A DNA stretch of 64,000 bases, taken from positions 1-64,000 of the forward strand of contig DASZBR010000006.1 in NCBI GenBank assembly GCA_035943935.1, read 5' to 3'. A program made the translations under genes and the position numbers. Under the pieces are notes generated by a model. It was not told the DNA's origin, did not search any database, and saw nothing but the letters and a program-made list of their open reading frames with translations. Shown here piece after piece: positions 27,281-36,248 of this stretch; within the stretch, counting starts at the first letter, position 1; each line of letters starts with the position of its first letter. Source of the stretch: DASZBR01 sp035943935. GTDB lineage: Bacteria > Pseudomonadota > Gammaproteobacteria > DASZBR01.

Positions 27281-27472
27281 ATGAATATGCCACGCACTGT
27301 AAAGAAAACCCTCACGAAATTTGAAAATGGTGGTATTACGCCGAGTGAATTAAAGAAAATAGAAGAGGTTGATAAATTATTTGAAGAGATGGTATCGAAA
27401 GGATTTATGTCTCGACCGACGTATGATTTAGCACCAATAGGTACAATCTTTATCGATTATTCCAAATTGTAA
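27281..27472 (+). CDS. Small hypothetical protein next to SDH proteinase
   Basis: A 63-residue soluble protein with a basic N-terminus and a central helix (TPSELKKIEEVDKLFEEM). No family is recognised. It begins 3 bp after the proteinase stop, so translation may be coupled; it could be an adaptor or inhibitor, which is inference. A second ATG two codons in (27287) is an alternative start. Confidence 0.65.
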   Translation: MNMPRTVKKTLTKFENGGITPSELKKIEEVDKLFEEMVSKGFMSRPTYDLAPIGTIFIDYSKL

Positions 27473-27480
27473 TTAAGAGA

Positions 27481-28332
27481 TTACAATCCCTGCGCTTTTT
27501 TCTTAATCACATCAATAAAATTTTGCTTCCCCTCAACATACGCTCGACGGTTATTTTTAAATTTTTCAGCCAGTTTTATTTTTAACTGCTCATATTCCTT
27601 GGCAACCTCAGGATGTGCAATCAGATAATCTCGAAAATTAATATGTTTTTTAATGTCAGGATTGCCAGATTGAAAAGCATGGACATGGTGCGTACGCTTT
27701 TCTTCGCCTTTTACAAAAAATCGTCGACCGGGAATGCCATATTCACCCCATGCGTGATATCCCAGCTTAGCCATTTTTGCATTTGCTTCATCGGCTTTAT
27801 GAATATCTTTAACTTCTAATAGTATATCTATGGTTGGTTTTGCAGAGAGGTTAGGGATGGCTGTGCTGCCAATATGATAAATTGCAACAAAATTGTCTTT
27901 ATATAGAGGCTTAATTAATTCAGCTTCAGATTGAAATTGCGCGGGCCACATAGAGTCATAAGGCACCACTTCGATAATGTGTTTTAATTCTTCAGCACGA
28001 GAAATGTAAACCCAGGCTTGCGTGCCTGATTTCAGCGTCACTAAAACACGTTTGTAATCGGCTTCATAAACATCAATTAATTTCAGTTCTTCAGGTGAAA
28101 CGTCAAAAATCATGCCGGGAATGAGATGTTGAGTGTTCCCAGAATAGTGGAGTGTTCTGTGCGTAGTTTCGCCGCTGATTTCTACAATTTTAGAATCAGT
28201 GATTTCAATGGAGTGTGAAATTTCATAGCCGACAAGCGTATCGTGTTTGCCGACAAGATTTCGGCCAACAAGTTCACGTTGGACATTTTCGTATTGGAGG
28301 GTGCCGTAGGAGAATAATTTTTCAGTGTTCAT
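27481..28332 (-). CDS. Fusion of gamma-glutamylcyclotransferase-like and GrpB-like domains
   Basis: A 283-residue two-domain protein. Residues about 1-113 match the GGCT/AIG2 fold: FSYGTLQ near the start forms the substrate loop, and Glu90 in VYEADYKR fits the catalytic acid. Residues about 118-283 match the GrpB/UPF0157 nucleotidyltransferase-like family: VVPYDSMWPAQF, then HIGSTAIPNLSAKPTIDI. Both domains look intact with no frame break. The combined role is unknown. It converges on the small gene at 27281 and follows the GIY-YIG gene by 6 bp. Confidence 0.85.
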   Translation of the reverse strand: MNTEKLFSYGTLQYENVQRELVGRNLVGKHDTLVGYEISHSIEITDSKIVEISGETTHRTLHYSGNTQHLIPGMIFDVSPEELKLIDVYEADYKRVLVTLKSGTQAWVYISRAEELKHIIEVVPYDSMWPAQFQSEAELIKPLYKDNFVAIYHIGSTAIPNLSAKPTIDILLEVKDIHKADEANAKMAKLGYHAWGEYGIPGRRFFVKGEEKRTHHVHAFQSGNPDIKKHINFRDYLIAHPEVAKEYEQLKIKLAEKFKNNRRAYVEGKQNFIDVIKKKAQGL

Positions 28333-28338
28333 CGTAAT

Positions 28339-28581
28339 CTACCATAAACGTTTTTTAGCAAATGCTCGTCCAGAACCAGACTTCAAGTATTTTTCAAATT
28401 GTCTTGCTTTCGTTTCATTTGTAAAGCCTATGTAAACAATTAGTTTCCATGGTTTATATTTTGCTGTGTGGATTGAGCCCCCGGAATTATGGGTTTCTAA
28501 GCGTTTTTTTAGGTCTTCAGTAATTCCAACATAAGTTTGATCGGGAAATGAAAGTGAGCGAATTAAATAAACATAAAACAT
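28339..28581 (-). CDS. GIY-YIG nuclease-superfamily protein
   Basis: An 80-residue single-domain GIY-YIG protein: FYVYLIRS and TYVGITEDLKKRLETHN give the split Y...YVG motif with the Arg helix, and TKARQFEKYLKSGSG holds the family Glu/Lys region. The frame runs further upstream, but ATG 28581 follows a strong AAGGAGG (28591-28597). Its leader contains repeat sequence inverted relative to the 3' flank of tRNA-Ser. Such small genes are widespread, and their cellular role is uncertain. Confidence 0.88.
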   Translation of the reverse strand: MFYVYLIRSLSFPDQTYVGITEDLKKRLETHNSGGSIHTAKYKPWKLIVYIGFTNETKARQFEKYLKSGSGRAFAKKRLW

Positions 28582-28619
28582 TATTAGTAGTCCTCCTTCG
28601 TGCTTCGCACTTCGGCGGA

Positions 28620-28711
28620 CAGCCTTCGCCTCCATGAATAAGCGTTCTATTAAATTTGATACCTGTTATTTTTTCAGCTGGCCTGCCAGCCGTAGCGAAG
28701 CGAAGGCTGGC
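28620..28711. repeat. Inverted-repeat unit between GIY-YIG gene and tRNA-Ser
   Basis: CAGCCTTCGC at 28620-28629 is the exact reverse complement of GCGAAGGCTG at 28700-28709. A second hairpin has GCCAGCC (28685-28691) and GGCTGGC (28705-28711) arms around a 13-nt loop. Its right arm includes the encoded CCA end of the tRNA. The unit could be a terminator for the tRNA, a mobile-element end, or both. Confidence 0.65.
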
Positions 28712-28795
28712 GGAGAGAGAGGGATTCGAACCCTCGAAACGTTGCCGTTTACACGAGTTCCAGTCGTGCGCCTTCAACCACTCGGCCATCTCTCC
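28708..28795 (-). tRNA. tRNA-Ser (GGA)
   Basis: On the minus strand the 88-nt gene has a GGAGAGA/TCTCTCC acceptor stem, G discriminator and encoded CCA. The anticodon stem CACGA/TCGTG encloses the loop CTGGAAC with anticodon GGA. A long variable arm and GGTTCGAATCC T-loop are visible. The long variable arm and sequence fit serine. Confidence 0.95.
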
Positions 28796-28828
28796 TGCAC
28801 TTTTTGAGGTCGTGTAGCGTAAACAGAA

Positions 28829-29098
28829 TCAATCTTCTTTGCAAATCTTCAGCTTATTGCTTTGCGCAAATGCCATAATGGCTTCATATAAAGCAGGGTT
28901 CGTGGTCTTCAAATCAGGGTCAATTAACATGCATTTTTGGCCATTTCGAACGACCGGTTGGAGAAGCGGGGAGTACACCATGCGATGCCCCTGAAAGGTC
29001 GACAAGTTTCCACTCATCCGTTCCGCCCAATCACTCGGACGAAAGGTCTGGCCTTCCTCAGTTACACCTTCAATCAGAATTTTACTCGGTTTAGTCAT
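28829..29098 (-). CDS. DUF3579 family protein
   Basis: An 89-residue soluble protein with ILIEGVTEEGQTFRPSDWAER and the VRNGQKCMLIDPDL stretch typical of DUF3579, a short family of beta- and gammaproteobacteria without known function. It is divergent from pssA. Confidence 0.87.
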   Translation of the reverse strand: MTKPSKILIEGVTEEGQTFRPSDWAERMSGNLSTFQGHRMVYSPLLQPVVRNGQKCMLIDPDLKTTNPALYEAIMAFAQSNKLKICKED

Positions 29099-29167
29099 CG
29101 CGGGATTCTAACAGATAATCGTCAAATTAGTGTATCATTCTGTTTTAATTTTAGGGGAAAACTCATA

Positions 29168-29911
29168 GTGGCTGAATCTCCCAAATTGCCCGTCCGCGGG
29201 ATTTATTTACTACCGAATTTATTAACAACCGCTGCGTTATTTGCCGGATTTTACTCTATCGTCGCTACCCTCAAGGGTTACTTTGACTTGGCAGCGATGG
29301 TCCTTTTTATCGCCATGGTCGCGGATAGTTTGGATGGTCGCGTCGCACGTATGACCAATACCTCAACGGCGTTTGGTGCGGAATATGACAGTATTTCTGA
29401 TATGGTTTCTTTCGGAATTGCGCCGGCTTTACTAGGGTATAGTTGGGGTTTAATCAGCCTGGGTAAGATTGGTTGGGTCGTGGCTTTTATATACGTCGCC
29501 GCAACGGCACTGAGATTAGCTCGATTCAATACCCAAGTGGGTATGGCAGATAAGCGCTATTTTCAGGGGCTTCCGTGTCCCGCCGCCGCAGCCATTATTG
29601 CCGGATTTATTTGGGTCGTTGAAGATAATCACTTGGTCGCAGAGCATGCCATGATTATTGTTTTTGCGCTGCTGATGGTGTGTGCTGCACTCTTGATGGT
29701 CAGCCGTGTTCGGTTCCACAGCTTTAAAGATGTTCACTGGCAAGGTCGTGTGCCGTTTGTCAGTCTGCTGGTTTTGGTATTGTTATTTGCGTGTGTGGCA
29801 TTTGATCCACCCGAAGTATTATTTACGCTAAGCTTAGTCTTTGGTTTTTCAGGACCTATTTTAACCCTTTGGAATTTGCGTCAGAGACGATTAAAACGCA
29901 AACATAAATGA
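29168..29911 (+). CDS. pssA: CDP-diacylglycerol-serine O-phosphatidyltransferase
   Basis: Makes phosphatidylserine from CDP-diacylglycerol and serine in the inner membrane. The 247-residue protein is of the CDP-alcohol phosphatidyltransferase type, not the phospholipase-D-like type of E. coli. The motif D-G-x2-A-R-x8-G-x3-D-x3-D is present in DGRVARMTNTSTAFGAEYD followed by SISD. About eight hydrophobic segments. The open frame extends far upstream, but that part is not protein-like; GTG 29168 with AGGGG upstream is chosen. The next gene is smc, 13 bp on. Confidence 0.9.
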   Translation: MAESPKLPVRGIYLLPNLLTTAALFAGFYSIVATLKGYFDLAAMVLFIAMVADSLDGRVARMTNTSTAFGAEYDSISDMVSFGIAPALLGYSWGLISLGKIGWVVAFIYVAATALRLARFNTQVGMADKRYFQGLPCPAAAAIIAGFIWVVEDNHLVAEHAMIIVFALLMVCAALLMVSRVRFHSFKDVHWQGRVPFVSLLVLVLLFACVAFDPPEVLFTLSLVFGFSGPILTLWNLRQRRLKRKHK

Positions 29912-29924
29912 GAGCCCGTACATT

Positions 29925-32900
29925 ATGCGATTGAGTCACATTAAATTAGCCGGATTTAAATCTTTTGTTGATCCCACTACCGTAGCGTTTCCCGGAAATT
30001 TAAGCGGAGTCGTTGGGCCGAATGGTTGCGGAAAATCCAATATTATTGATGCCGTTCGATGGGTGATGGGTGAATCCTCCGCGAAGAATTTACGTGCTGA
30101 TACCATGGACGATGTTATTTTCAATGGCTCGACAAAACGTAGTCCGTCTTCTCAAGCGGCTGTCGAACTCCATTTTGATAACGCAGAAGGAAGATTAGGC
30201 GGACCGTATGCACAATACGGCGAAATAGTTATTCGCCGACAAGTCAGTATGGACGGCCAATCAACGTATTATTTAAATAATACCGTATGTCGACGACGCG
30301 ATATTCGCGATATCTTTCTAGGTACGGGTTTGGGTCCACGCAGTTACGCCATTATTGAACAGGGTATGATTTCAAGATTAATTGAAGCCAAACCTGAAGA
30401 GCTCAGAATATATTTAGAAGAAGCTGCCGGAATTTCAAAATATAAAGAACGTCGTCGCGAGACAGAATTGCGGTTGCAACATACTCGAGATAATTTAGCG
30501 CGATTAATGGATTTGCGTGATGAGCTACAAAAACAATTAGACCATTTAACGAAACAAGCCGAATCCGCTGAAAAATATCAAAGCTTAAAAGATCAAGAAA
30601 AAATCTTGCGTGCGCAATTATTGGCATTGCGTGCAAAACAATTAGAAATCCAGATGGATATTGAACAGCAACAAATCAGCCATCTTGAAAATCAATTGGA
30701 AAAAATTAACGCAGAATATCAATCGGTCTTTACACAACGTGAAGTAGAACAACAAAAACAAACGCAGTCCAATGATGAAGTGCAAGAAGCCCAGAGAATT
30801 TTCTATCAATTGAATACGGAATTGGCGCGTGTAGAACAAACGCTTTCGCATCATCGTGAGCGTGTTCGACAATGGGAAACAGATTTAAGTCGCATTATTC
30901 AAGAGTTAACACAATCGCAAAGTCAATTATCGTCAGAAGAAACGCGTCAGTTTGAATTGTCGCAGCAAATAGAGAATTTAGTTCCAGCGTACGCGGAAAC
31001 CAATACGCAAGCTGAAAAAGCCCGCGAGCATTTTCAATTGTGCGAACAAAAACAACACGAGTGGCAGCAGAAGTGGGATGAATTTAATCACAGCGCGTCA
31101 CAACATTCGCGTGAAGCACAAGTCGAACAAACCCGTATCCAGCATGTGGAAAAACATCTTCAGCAAATACAAGAAAGATTGGCGCGTTTAGAAACCGAAA
31201 AAGAAAAATATATGCAAACCAGTTTGCCACTCGGAATTTCTGATTTACAAGATAATATAGAATTAGTGGCGCGTGAAATTCAGTCTCATCAAGAAATTAT
31301 TTCTACCCTGCATCAGACTTTACAAACCGCTCGACAATCTCATCAGGAAAATCAAAAAAACTTAGATGAAGCACGCACGCAATTGCAATCATTAAAAGGT
31401 CGTTTTGCGTCGTTACAAGCATTACAAGAATCCGCATTAGGTAAGAACGCAGAATCACGCGTGAAATGGCTGCAAGCGCATAATCTTCAAGACAAACCGA
31501 TTCTTGCGCAACATGTGGATGTCGAAGAAGGCTACGAATTAGCGGTCGAAACTTTATTGAGTGATTATCTCGAAGCTATCTGTATTGATGATGCTCAAGC
31601 GGGAGCAAAAAAAGACTATAAACTAGAGTTCTCTGATTTATTAATCCATAAAATTAAAGCTCCTCAAATGGTGGCGGATGTATTAAAAAATATTTATGTC
31701 GCCGAAGATTATGCTCAAGCGACACAAATGCTCACGTGTTTAGCGCCCCATGAATCCGTTATTACGAAAGATGGCATTTGGCTCGCAAAAGGTTGGGTGC
31801 GTGTTCGTGCGCAAGCCGATCAAAAAGCGGGTGTCATACGACGTGAAAGGGATTTAACGGATATTCAACAAGCGATTGCAGAGCAAATGACAAAAGTAGA
31901 ATTTCTGCAAACTCAAGTGGCAGCTTCTCAGGAAAAAATCACTGAATTAGATAAAGAGCGTGATGTGGCTCAAAAAGCGTTGTCGTCCATTTCTGCGCGT
32001 CATTCTGATCTGAATGCCCAATTAAAAGTTCAACAGGCGCAATTAAATCAAACGGAACAGCGTAAAGCACAATTAGCGCATGAAGTCGAAGAATTAACAC
32101 AACAAAAAACACAAGAAGAAGAAAGCTTAAAAACAACTCGCCAACAATGGCAGCGGCTGATGGAAAATATGAATGCTGATGCTGTGACGCGTGAAAACTT
32201 ACAAAAAGAACGTGAGTCTGAGCGAGAGATTGTATTAAAAGCGCGTGAAAATTATCAAAACTTACAAAAGAACGCTCATCAACAAGCCACACAATTGGAA
32301 GTCTTTCAAACACAATATCGCGCGACCGATGAAAATCAATCCCGCTTACAAAAACAATTGGCTAGCTTGACCGAAAAACAAGTAGAGCTAAATGCTCAAT
32401 TAGAGGGTTCTAAACAACCCGAAGAATCGCTCACCACAGAATTAAATGCATTGTTAACACAGCAACAAGAAGCTGAGAAAAACGTCCAATATAAACGCGA
32501 GGCGTTATCGCTCATCGAAAATAATTTGCATGAATGTGAGAAATTACTGCAAAACAGTGAAATTGAACGAACGACATTACGCACTCAATTAGAACAACGT
32601 CGTTTAGAAAATCAATCGTATACAACTCGACTGAATACATTGGCTGAGCAATTACAAGAAACAGGCCAGACACTGGAAGAAATTCAAGTGAATTTGCCTC
32701 CTGAAGCGACTGAAATTGCTTGGGAAATTAATTTAAATAAAATCTTAGGTCGTATTGAACGTCTTGGACCCATCAATCTTGCGGCTATATCAGAATTAGC
32801 ACAGCAATCAGAACGTAAATTGTATCTCGATCAACAAAATGATGACTTAGTCAGTGCGTTAACAATGCTCGAAGAAGCTATTCATAAAATCGACAAAGAA

Positions 32901-33377
32901 ACGAGAGCCCGATTTAAAGAAGTCTATGAAAAAGTAAATGGTTTATTTGAGAAATTATTCCCCCGTATTTTTGGTGGTGGTCATGCTTACCTAGAACTCA
33001 CTGGCGATGATTTATTACAGACGGGTGTAAACGTCATTGCACGTCCGCCGGGCAAGAAAAATAGTACGATTCATTTATTATCCGGTGGTGAAAAAGCATT
33101 GACGGCGATTGCGTTAGTGTTTTCCATATTCCATTTAAATCCTGCGCCATTCTGCATGTTAGATGAGGTCGATGCGCCACTTGATGATGCAAATATTGGT
33201 CGTTTTTGTGAGCTGGTTAAAGAAATGTCATCTTCAGTTCAATTTATTTTCATTAGCCATAATAAATTGGCTATCGAAATGGCTGAGCATTTAATTGGTG
33301 TGACGATGAATGAACCGGGTGTCTCGAGATTGGTTGCAGTCGATGTTGCGGCAGCCATGGAGATGGCAGACGCTTAA
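29925..33377 (+). CDS. smc: Chromosome segregation ATPase SMC
   Basis: SMC forms the ring condensin with ScpA/ScpB. The 1,150-residue protein has Walker A GPNGCGKSN (about 32-40), two long coiled coils (about 170-490 and 660-910) separated by a hinge (about 510-630), the signature LLSGGEKALTAIAL and Walker B FCMLDEVDAPLDD near the end. smc-zipA-ligA is a conserved block in Legionella and Pseudomonas relatives. Confidence 0.97.
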   Translation: MRLSHIKLAGFKSFVDPTTVAFPGNLSGVVGPNGCGKSNIIDAVRWVMGESSAKNLRADTMDDVIFNGSTKRSPSSQAAVELHFDNAEGRLGGPYAQYGEIVIRRQVSMDGQSTYYLNNTVCRRRDIRDIFLGTGLGPRSYAIIEQGMISRLIEAKPEELRIYLEEAAGISKYKERRRETELRLQHTRDNLARLMDLRDELQKQLDHLTKQAESAEKYQSLKDQEKILRAQLLALRAKQLEIQMDIEQQQISHLENQLEKINAEYQSVFTQREVEQQKQTQSNDEVQEAQRIFYQLNTELARVEQTLSHHRERVRQWETDLSRIIQELTQSQSQLSSEETRQFELSQQIENLVPAYAETNTQAEKAREHFQLCEQKQHEWQQKWDEFNHSASQHSREAQVEQTRIQHVEKHLQQIQERLARLETEKEKYMQTSLPLGISDLQDNIELVAREIQSHQEIISTLHQTLQTARQSHQENQKNLDEARTQLQSLKGRFASLQALQESALGKNAESRVKWLQAHNLQDKPILAQHVDVEEGYELAVETLLSDYLEAICIDDAQAGAKKDYKLEFSDLLIHKIKAPQMVADVLKNIYVAEDYAQATQMLTCLAPHESVITKDGIWLAKGWVRVRAQADQKAGVIRRERDLTDIQQAIAEQMTKVEFLQTQVAASQEKITELDKERDVAQKALSSISARHSDLNAQLKVQQAQLNQTEQRKAQLAHEVEELTQQKTQEEESLKTTRQQWQRLMENMNADAVTRENLQKERESEREIVLKARENYQNLQKNAHQQATQLEVFQTQYRATDENQSRLQKQLASLTEKQVELNAQLEGSKQPEESLTTELNALLTQQQEAEKNVQYKREALSLIENNLHECEKLLQNSEIERTTLRTQLEQRRLENQSYTTRLNTLAEQLQETGQTLEEIQVNLPPEATEIAWEINLNKILGRIERLGPINLAAISELAQQSERKLYLDQQNDDLVSALTMLEEAIHKIDKETRARFKEVYEKVNGLFEKLFPRIFGGGHAYLELTGDDLLQTGVNVIARPPGKKNSTIHLLSGGEKALTAIALVFSIFHLNPAPFCMLDEVDAPLDDANIGRFCELVKEMSSSVQFIFISHNKLAIEMAEHLIGVTMNEPGVSRLVAVDVAAAMEMADA

Positions 33378-33393
33378 TTAATAAGGTGATTCA

Positions 33394-33924
33394 ATGAATC
33401 TTTCGCTTATTATTCTCGTAATTATGGTGGTGGCGGTGATTCCGTTTTTGGTCACCCGTTTCTGGATTTCTCTTCCCAAAAAAAATCCTGTGTTATTCGA
33501 GGATAAATCTGAAAAATCTTCTGCCGTTAAACCTGAAAGAAATCCTCAGGCGATATTAGATTGTTTAAGCATGAATCTTGAGCCCAAAGAATTATTGGGC
33601 ATTAAGCAATATTCTGTCGCCGTGGTTGCTGAAGATGGCAAAAAATTCCTGGGGTTTGATTTACTTCAAGCGTTTACGAATGCTGGATTGTCCTATGGTC
33701 GAGGAAAATTATTTCATTACTATGTCGCTAAAGAAGTTATTTTCAGCGTGGCACCACAAGCGGAACCGTATTATTTTGATATGGATAATATCTCGAGTTT
33801 TTCCACGCGTGGATTGAATTTTATTTTTGATGCTTATCGAACAGGTTATGAAGATTTAGCCAGGGAAGTCGCCTTGCAGTTGGCGGATGAATTACAGGGA
33901 GATGTGCGTGAAACTTTACGCTAA
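33394..33924 (+). CDS. zipA: Cell division protein ZipA
   Basis: ZipA anchors FtsZ to the membrane. The 176-residue protein has an N-terminal transmembrane helix (about 3-25), a short linker and the C-terminal FtsZ-binding domain (about 50-176). Both the linker and the total length are much shorter than in E. coli (about 330 residues). Overlaps the ligA start. Confidence 0.87.
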   Translation: MNLSLIILVIMVVAVIPFLVTRFWISLPKKNPVLFEDKSEKSSAVKPERNPQAILDCLSMNLEPKELLGIKQYSVAVVAEDGKKFLGFDLLQAFTNAGLSYGRGKLFHYYVAKEVIFSVAPQAEPYYFDMDNISSFSTRGLNFIFDAYRTGYEDLAREVALQLADELQGDVRETLR

Positions 33925-35932
33925 TCGAATCAAGCAATTACGCGATGAAATTAATAAACATAATTATAGTTATTATATTCTGGATGCGCCCAAAATACCG
34001 GATGCAGAATATGATCGTTTGATGCGCGAATTAGAAGAGCTTGAAAAGAAATATCCTGAATTAATTGCGTCTGATTCTCCCACTCAACTCGTCGGCGCAC
34101 GTGCATTAGGACAATTTGAAAAAAAGAAACATGGTTTGCCCATGTTAAGTTTAGAAAATGGCTTTTCTGAAGAAGATATTATTAATTTTAATCAGCGTAT
34201 CCAGGACAAATTAGAAACCTCTCACGATATTAAGTTTTGCTGTGAACCCAAGTTAGACGGCTTGGCAGTAAATCTGACTTATTTTAAGGGCCATTTAGAA
34301 TTAGCCACGACACGTGGTGATGGTGTAAGTGGTGAAGTCATTACCCATAATATTAAAACCATCAAAACAGTCCCGCACCATCTGAAAAAAATACCCGGTG
34401 AATCTTTTCCCGAAATCATTGAGCTTCGTGGTGAGGTTTTTTTATCTAAAGCAGAATTTGAACGCATTAATCAGGAAGCCAAAGAAAAGGGCGACAAAAT
34501 ATTCGCCAATCCGCGTAATGCAGCGGCAGGCAGTTTGCGACAATTGGATGCACGTATTACCGCCAATAGACATCTGAGCATGTATTATTATGGCGTAGGT
34601 GAAGTTAAAGATTTTAATCTGCCGTCTTCGCAATATTCAATTTTAGAATTATTAGAAAAGTGGGGTTGTCCGATTAATCCTGAAATAAAAATAGTGACGG
34701 GCTACAAAGCTTGTTTAGATTATTACCAGAAAATTTTAGCTAAGCGCAATAATTTGCCTTACGAAATCGACGGCGTGGTTTATAAAGTCGATGACATAAA
34801 ACAACAGCGCGAATTAGGTTTTGTGTCTCGCGCACCGCGTTGGGCGATTGCACATAAATTTCCTGCACACGAAGAAATGACGGAAATTCTTGCCGTTGAA
34901 TTTCAAGTTGGCCGTACGGGTGTGCTCACTCCCGTTGCAAGATTAAAACCCGTCAATGTCAGTGGTGCAGTAATCAGCAATGCGACTTTACATAATATGG
35001 ATGAAATCTCTCGCAAAGATATTCATGTGGGTGATTGGGTTATTATTCGCCGAGCCGGTGATGTTATTCCTGAAATAGTCAGTGTAATTTTAGATAAGCG
35101 CAAAAATACGCATAAAATAACCATGCCCAAAAATTGTCCCGTATGTGATGCGCCTGTTGAAAGAATTGAGGGCCAAGCAGCGTATCGATGCACAGGCGGA
35201 ATTACGTGCCGTGCGCAATTGGAAGAAGGTATTAAACATTTTGCATCTCGCAGAGCGATGGATATTAATGGCCTGGGCGATAAATTAGTTGAGCAATTTG
35301 TTGCAGAGGGCTTAATTAAATCTATTGCTGATCTTTATGATCTCGAAATTTCTCAGCTTATAAATCTAGACAGATTTGCTGAAAAATCTGCAGAAAATTT
35401 AATAGCTGCAATAGACAAAAGTAAATCAACTACGTTGGGACGATTTTTATTTGCGTTAGGAATTCGAGATGTTGGTGAGACCACGGCTAATTTATTAGCT
35501 AAAAATATTGCTGATATCCATAAGTTGTTTGATATTTCAGAAGAAGATTTACAACAAATTCCAGATGTGGGTCCAGTTGTTGCTAAACATATTGTCGAAT
35601 TTTTCTCTCAAACCAAACATCAAAAATTAATAGAGAGATTAATAAAATCAGGAATTCATTGGCCCAAGATAACCAAAAATACGCACCAGCCTTTATTAGG
35701 CAAGACGTTTGTATTAACAGGAACGTTAGAGAAATATAGCCGAGATGAAGCGAGTGATTTACTAGAAAATCTAGGCGCAAAAGTCACGAATTCCGTTTCG
35801 AAATCAACCAGTTATGTTATCGCGGGCGAATCGCCGGGAAGTAAAATAGATAAGGCGGGGGCGTTGGGGGTTGAGGTTTTAGATGAGGTAGCCTTTCTTA
35901 AGTTGTTGAGTAAAACCGCGTTGCATAACTAA
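33908..35932 (+). CDS. ligA: NAD-dependent DNA ligase
   Basis: LigA seals nicks using NAD+. The 674-residue protein has the adenylation Lys115 in EPKLDG, the OB fold, a four-Cys zinc finger (CPVC, then C and C in YRCTGGITC), HhH repeats (GIRDVGETTANLLA) and a C-terminal BRCT domain (GKTFVLTGTLEKYSRDEA). GTG 33908, 6 bp after AGGGAG (33896-33901), is preferred over ATG 33902, and the start overlaps zipA. The 3' end overlaps the convergent toxin gene by 35 bp. Confidence 0.96.
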   Translation: MKLYANRIKQLRDEINKHNYSYYILDAPKIPDAEYDRLMRELEELEKKYPELIASDSPTQLVGARALGQFEKKKHGLPMLSLENGFSEEDIINFNQRIQDKLETSHDIKFCCEPKLDGLAVNLTYFKGHLELATTRGDGVSGEVITHNIKTIKTVPHHLKKIPGESFPEIIELRGEVFLSKAEFERINQEAKEKGDKIFANPRNAAAGSLRQLDARITANRHLSMYYYGVGEVKDFNLPSSQYSILELLEKWGCPINPEIKIVTGYKACLDYYQKILAKRNNLPYEIDGVVYKVDDIKQQRELGFVSRAPRWAIAHKFPAHEEMTEILAVEFQVGRTGVLTPVARLKPVNVSGAVISNATLHNMDEISRKDIHVGDWVIIRRAGDVIPEIVSVILDKRKNTHKITMPKNCPVCDAPVERIEGQAAYRCTGGITCRAQLEEGIKHFASRRAMDINGLGDKLVEQFVAEGLIKSIADLYDLEISQLINLDRFAEKSAENLIAAIDKSKSTTLGRFLFALGIRDVGETTANLLAKNIADIHKLFDISEEDLQQIPDVGPVVAKHIVEFFSQTKHQKLIERLIKSGIHWPKITKNTHQPLLGKTFVLTGTLEKYSRDEASDLLENLGAKVTNSVSKSTSYVIAGESPGSKIDKAGALGVEVLDEVAFLKLLSKTALHN

Positions 35933-36248
35933 GTCTTTTTAAAAGTAATTGATCCAGGCTGCGTCTGTTGTCGAAAAGACCATACACCATTACAGTATTT
36001 TTAAAAACTCGATATATAATTTTATAGGCATGGTAGTGGAGTTCATAAAATCCTGAAAGACCAAATTTTGCAGCGGCATCTATGGGGCGTCCGCGTTCAG
36101 GAAAGAGTGTTAGAGATAAGCATTTTTCTTCAAGGGTAATAGACAAGTCATTGGCTTTTTCGAGTGAGTCATTTTCAGCGACATAGTCACAAATATCGTC
36201 AATATCTTTTTCTGCTGCGGGTGTGATTATTATTGCATAGGCTTTCAT
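35898..36248 (-). CDS. ParE/RelE-superfamily toxin
   Basis: A 116-residue protein of the RelE/ParE fold: IIITPAAEKDIDDICDYV near the start and ELHYHAYKIIYRVFKNTVM with the central Arg, followed by YGLFDNRRSLDQ. ParE members poison gyrase and RelE members cut mRNA on ribosomes; the sequence looks more ParE-like. It overlaps the antitoxin by 4 bp. The last residues run into the convergent ligA end. Confidence 0.88.
   Translation of the reverse strand: MKAYAIIITPAAEKDIDDICDYVAENDSLEKANDLSITLEEKCLSLTLFPERGRPIDAAAKFGLSGFYELHYHAYKIIYRVFKNTVMVYGLFDNRRSLDQLLLKRLSYATRFYSTT

Noticed and set aside
28517..28789. Minus-strand frame of 90 codons across the tRNA and GIY-YIG leader
   Set aside because: It reads through tRNA-Ser and the palindromes, so it is an artefact of the tRNA sequence.
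28937..29167. Long N-terminal extension of pssA
   Set aside because: It is antisense to the DUF3579 gene and the extra residues are not membrane-protein-like; GTG 29168 fits the family start.
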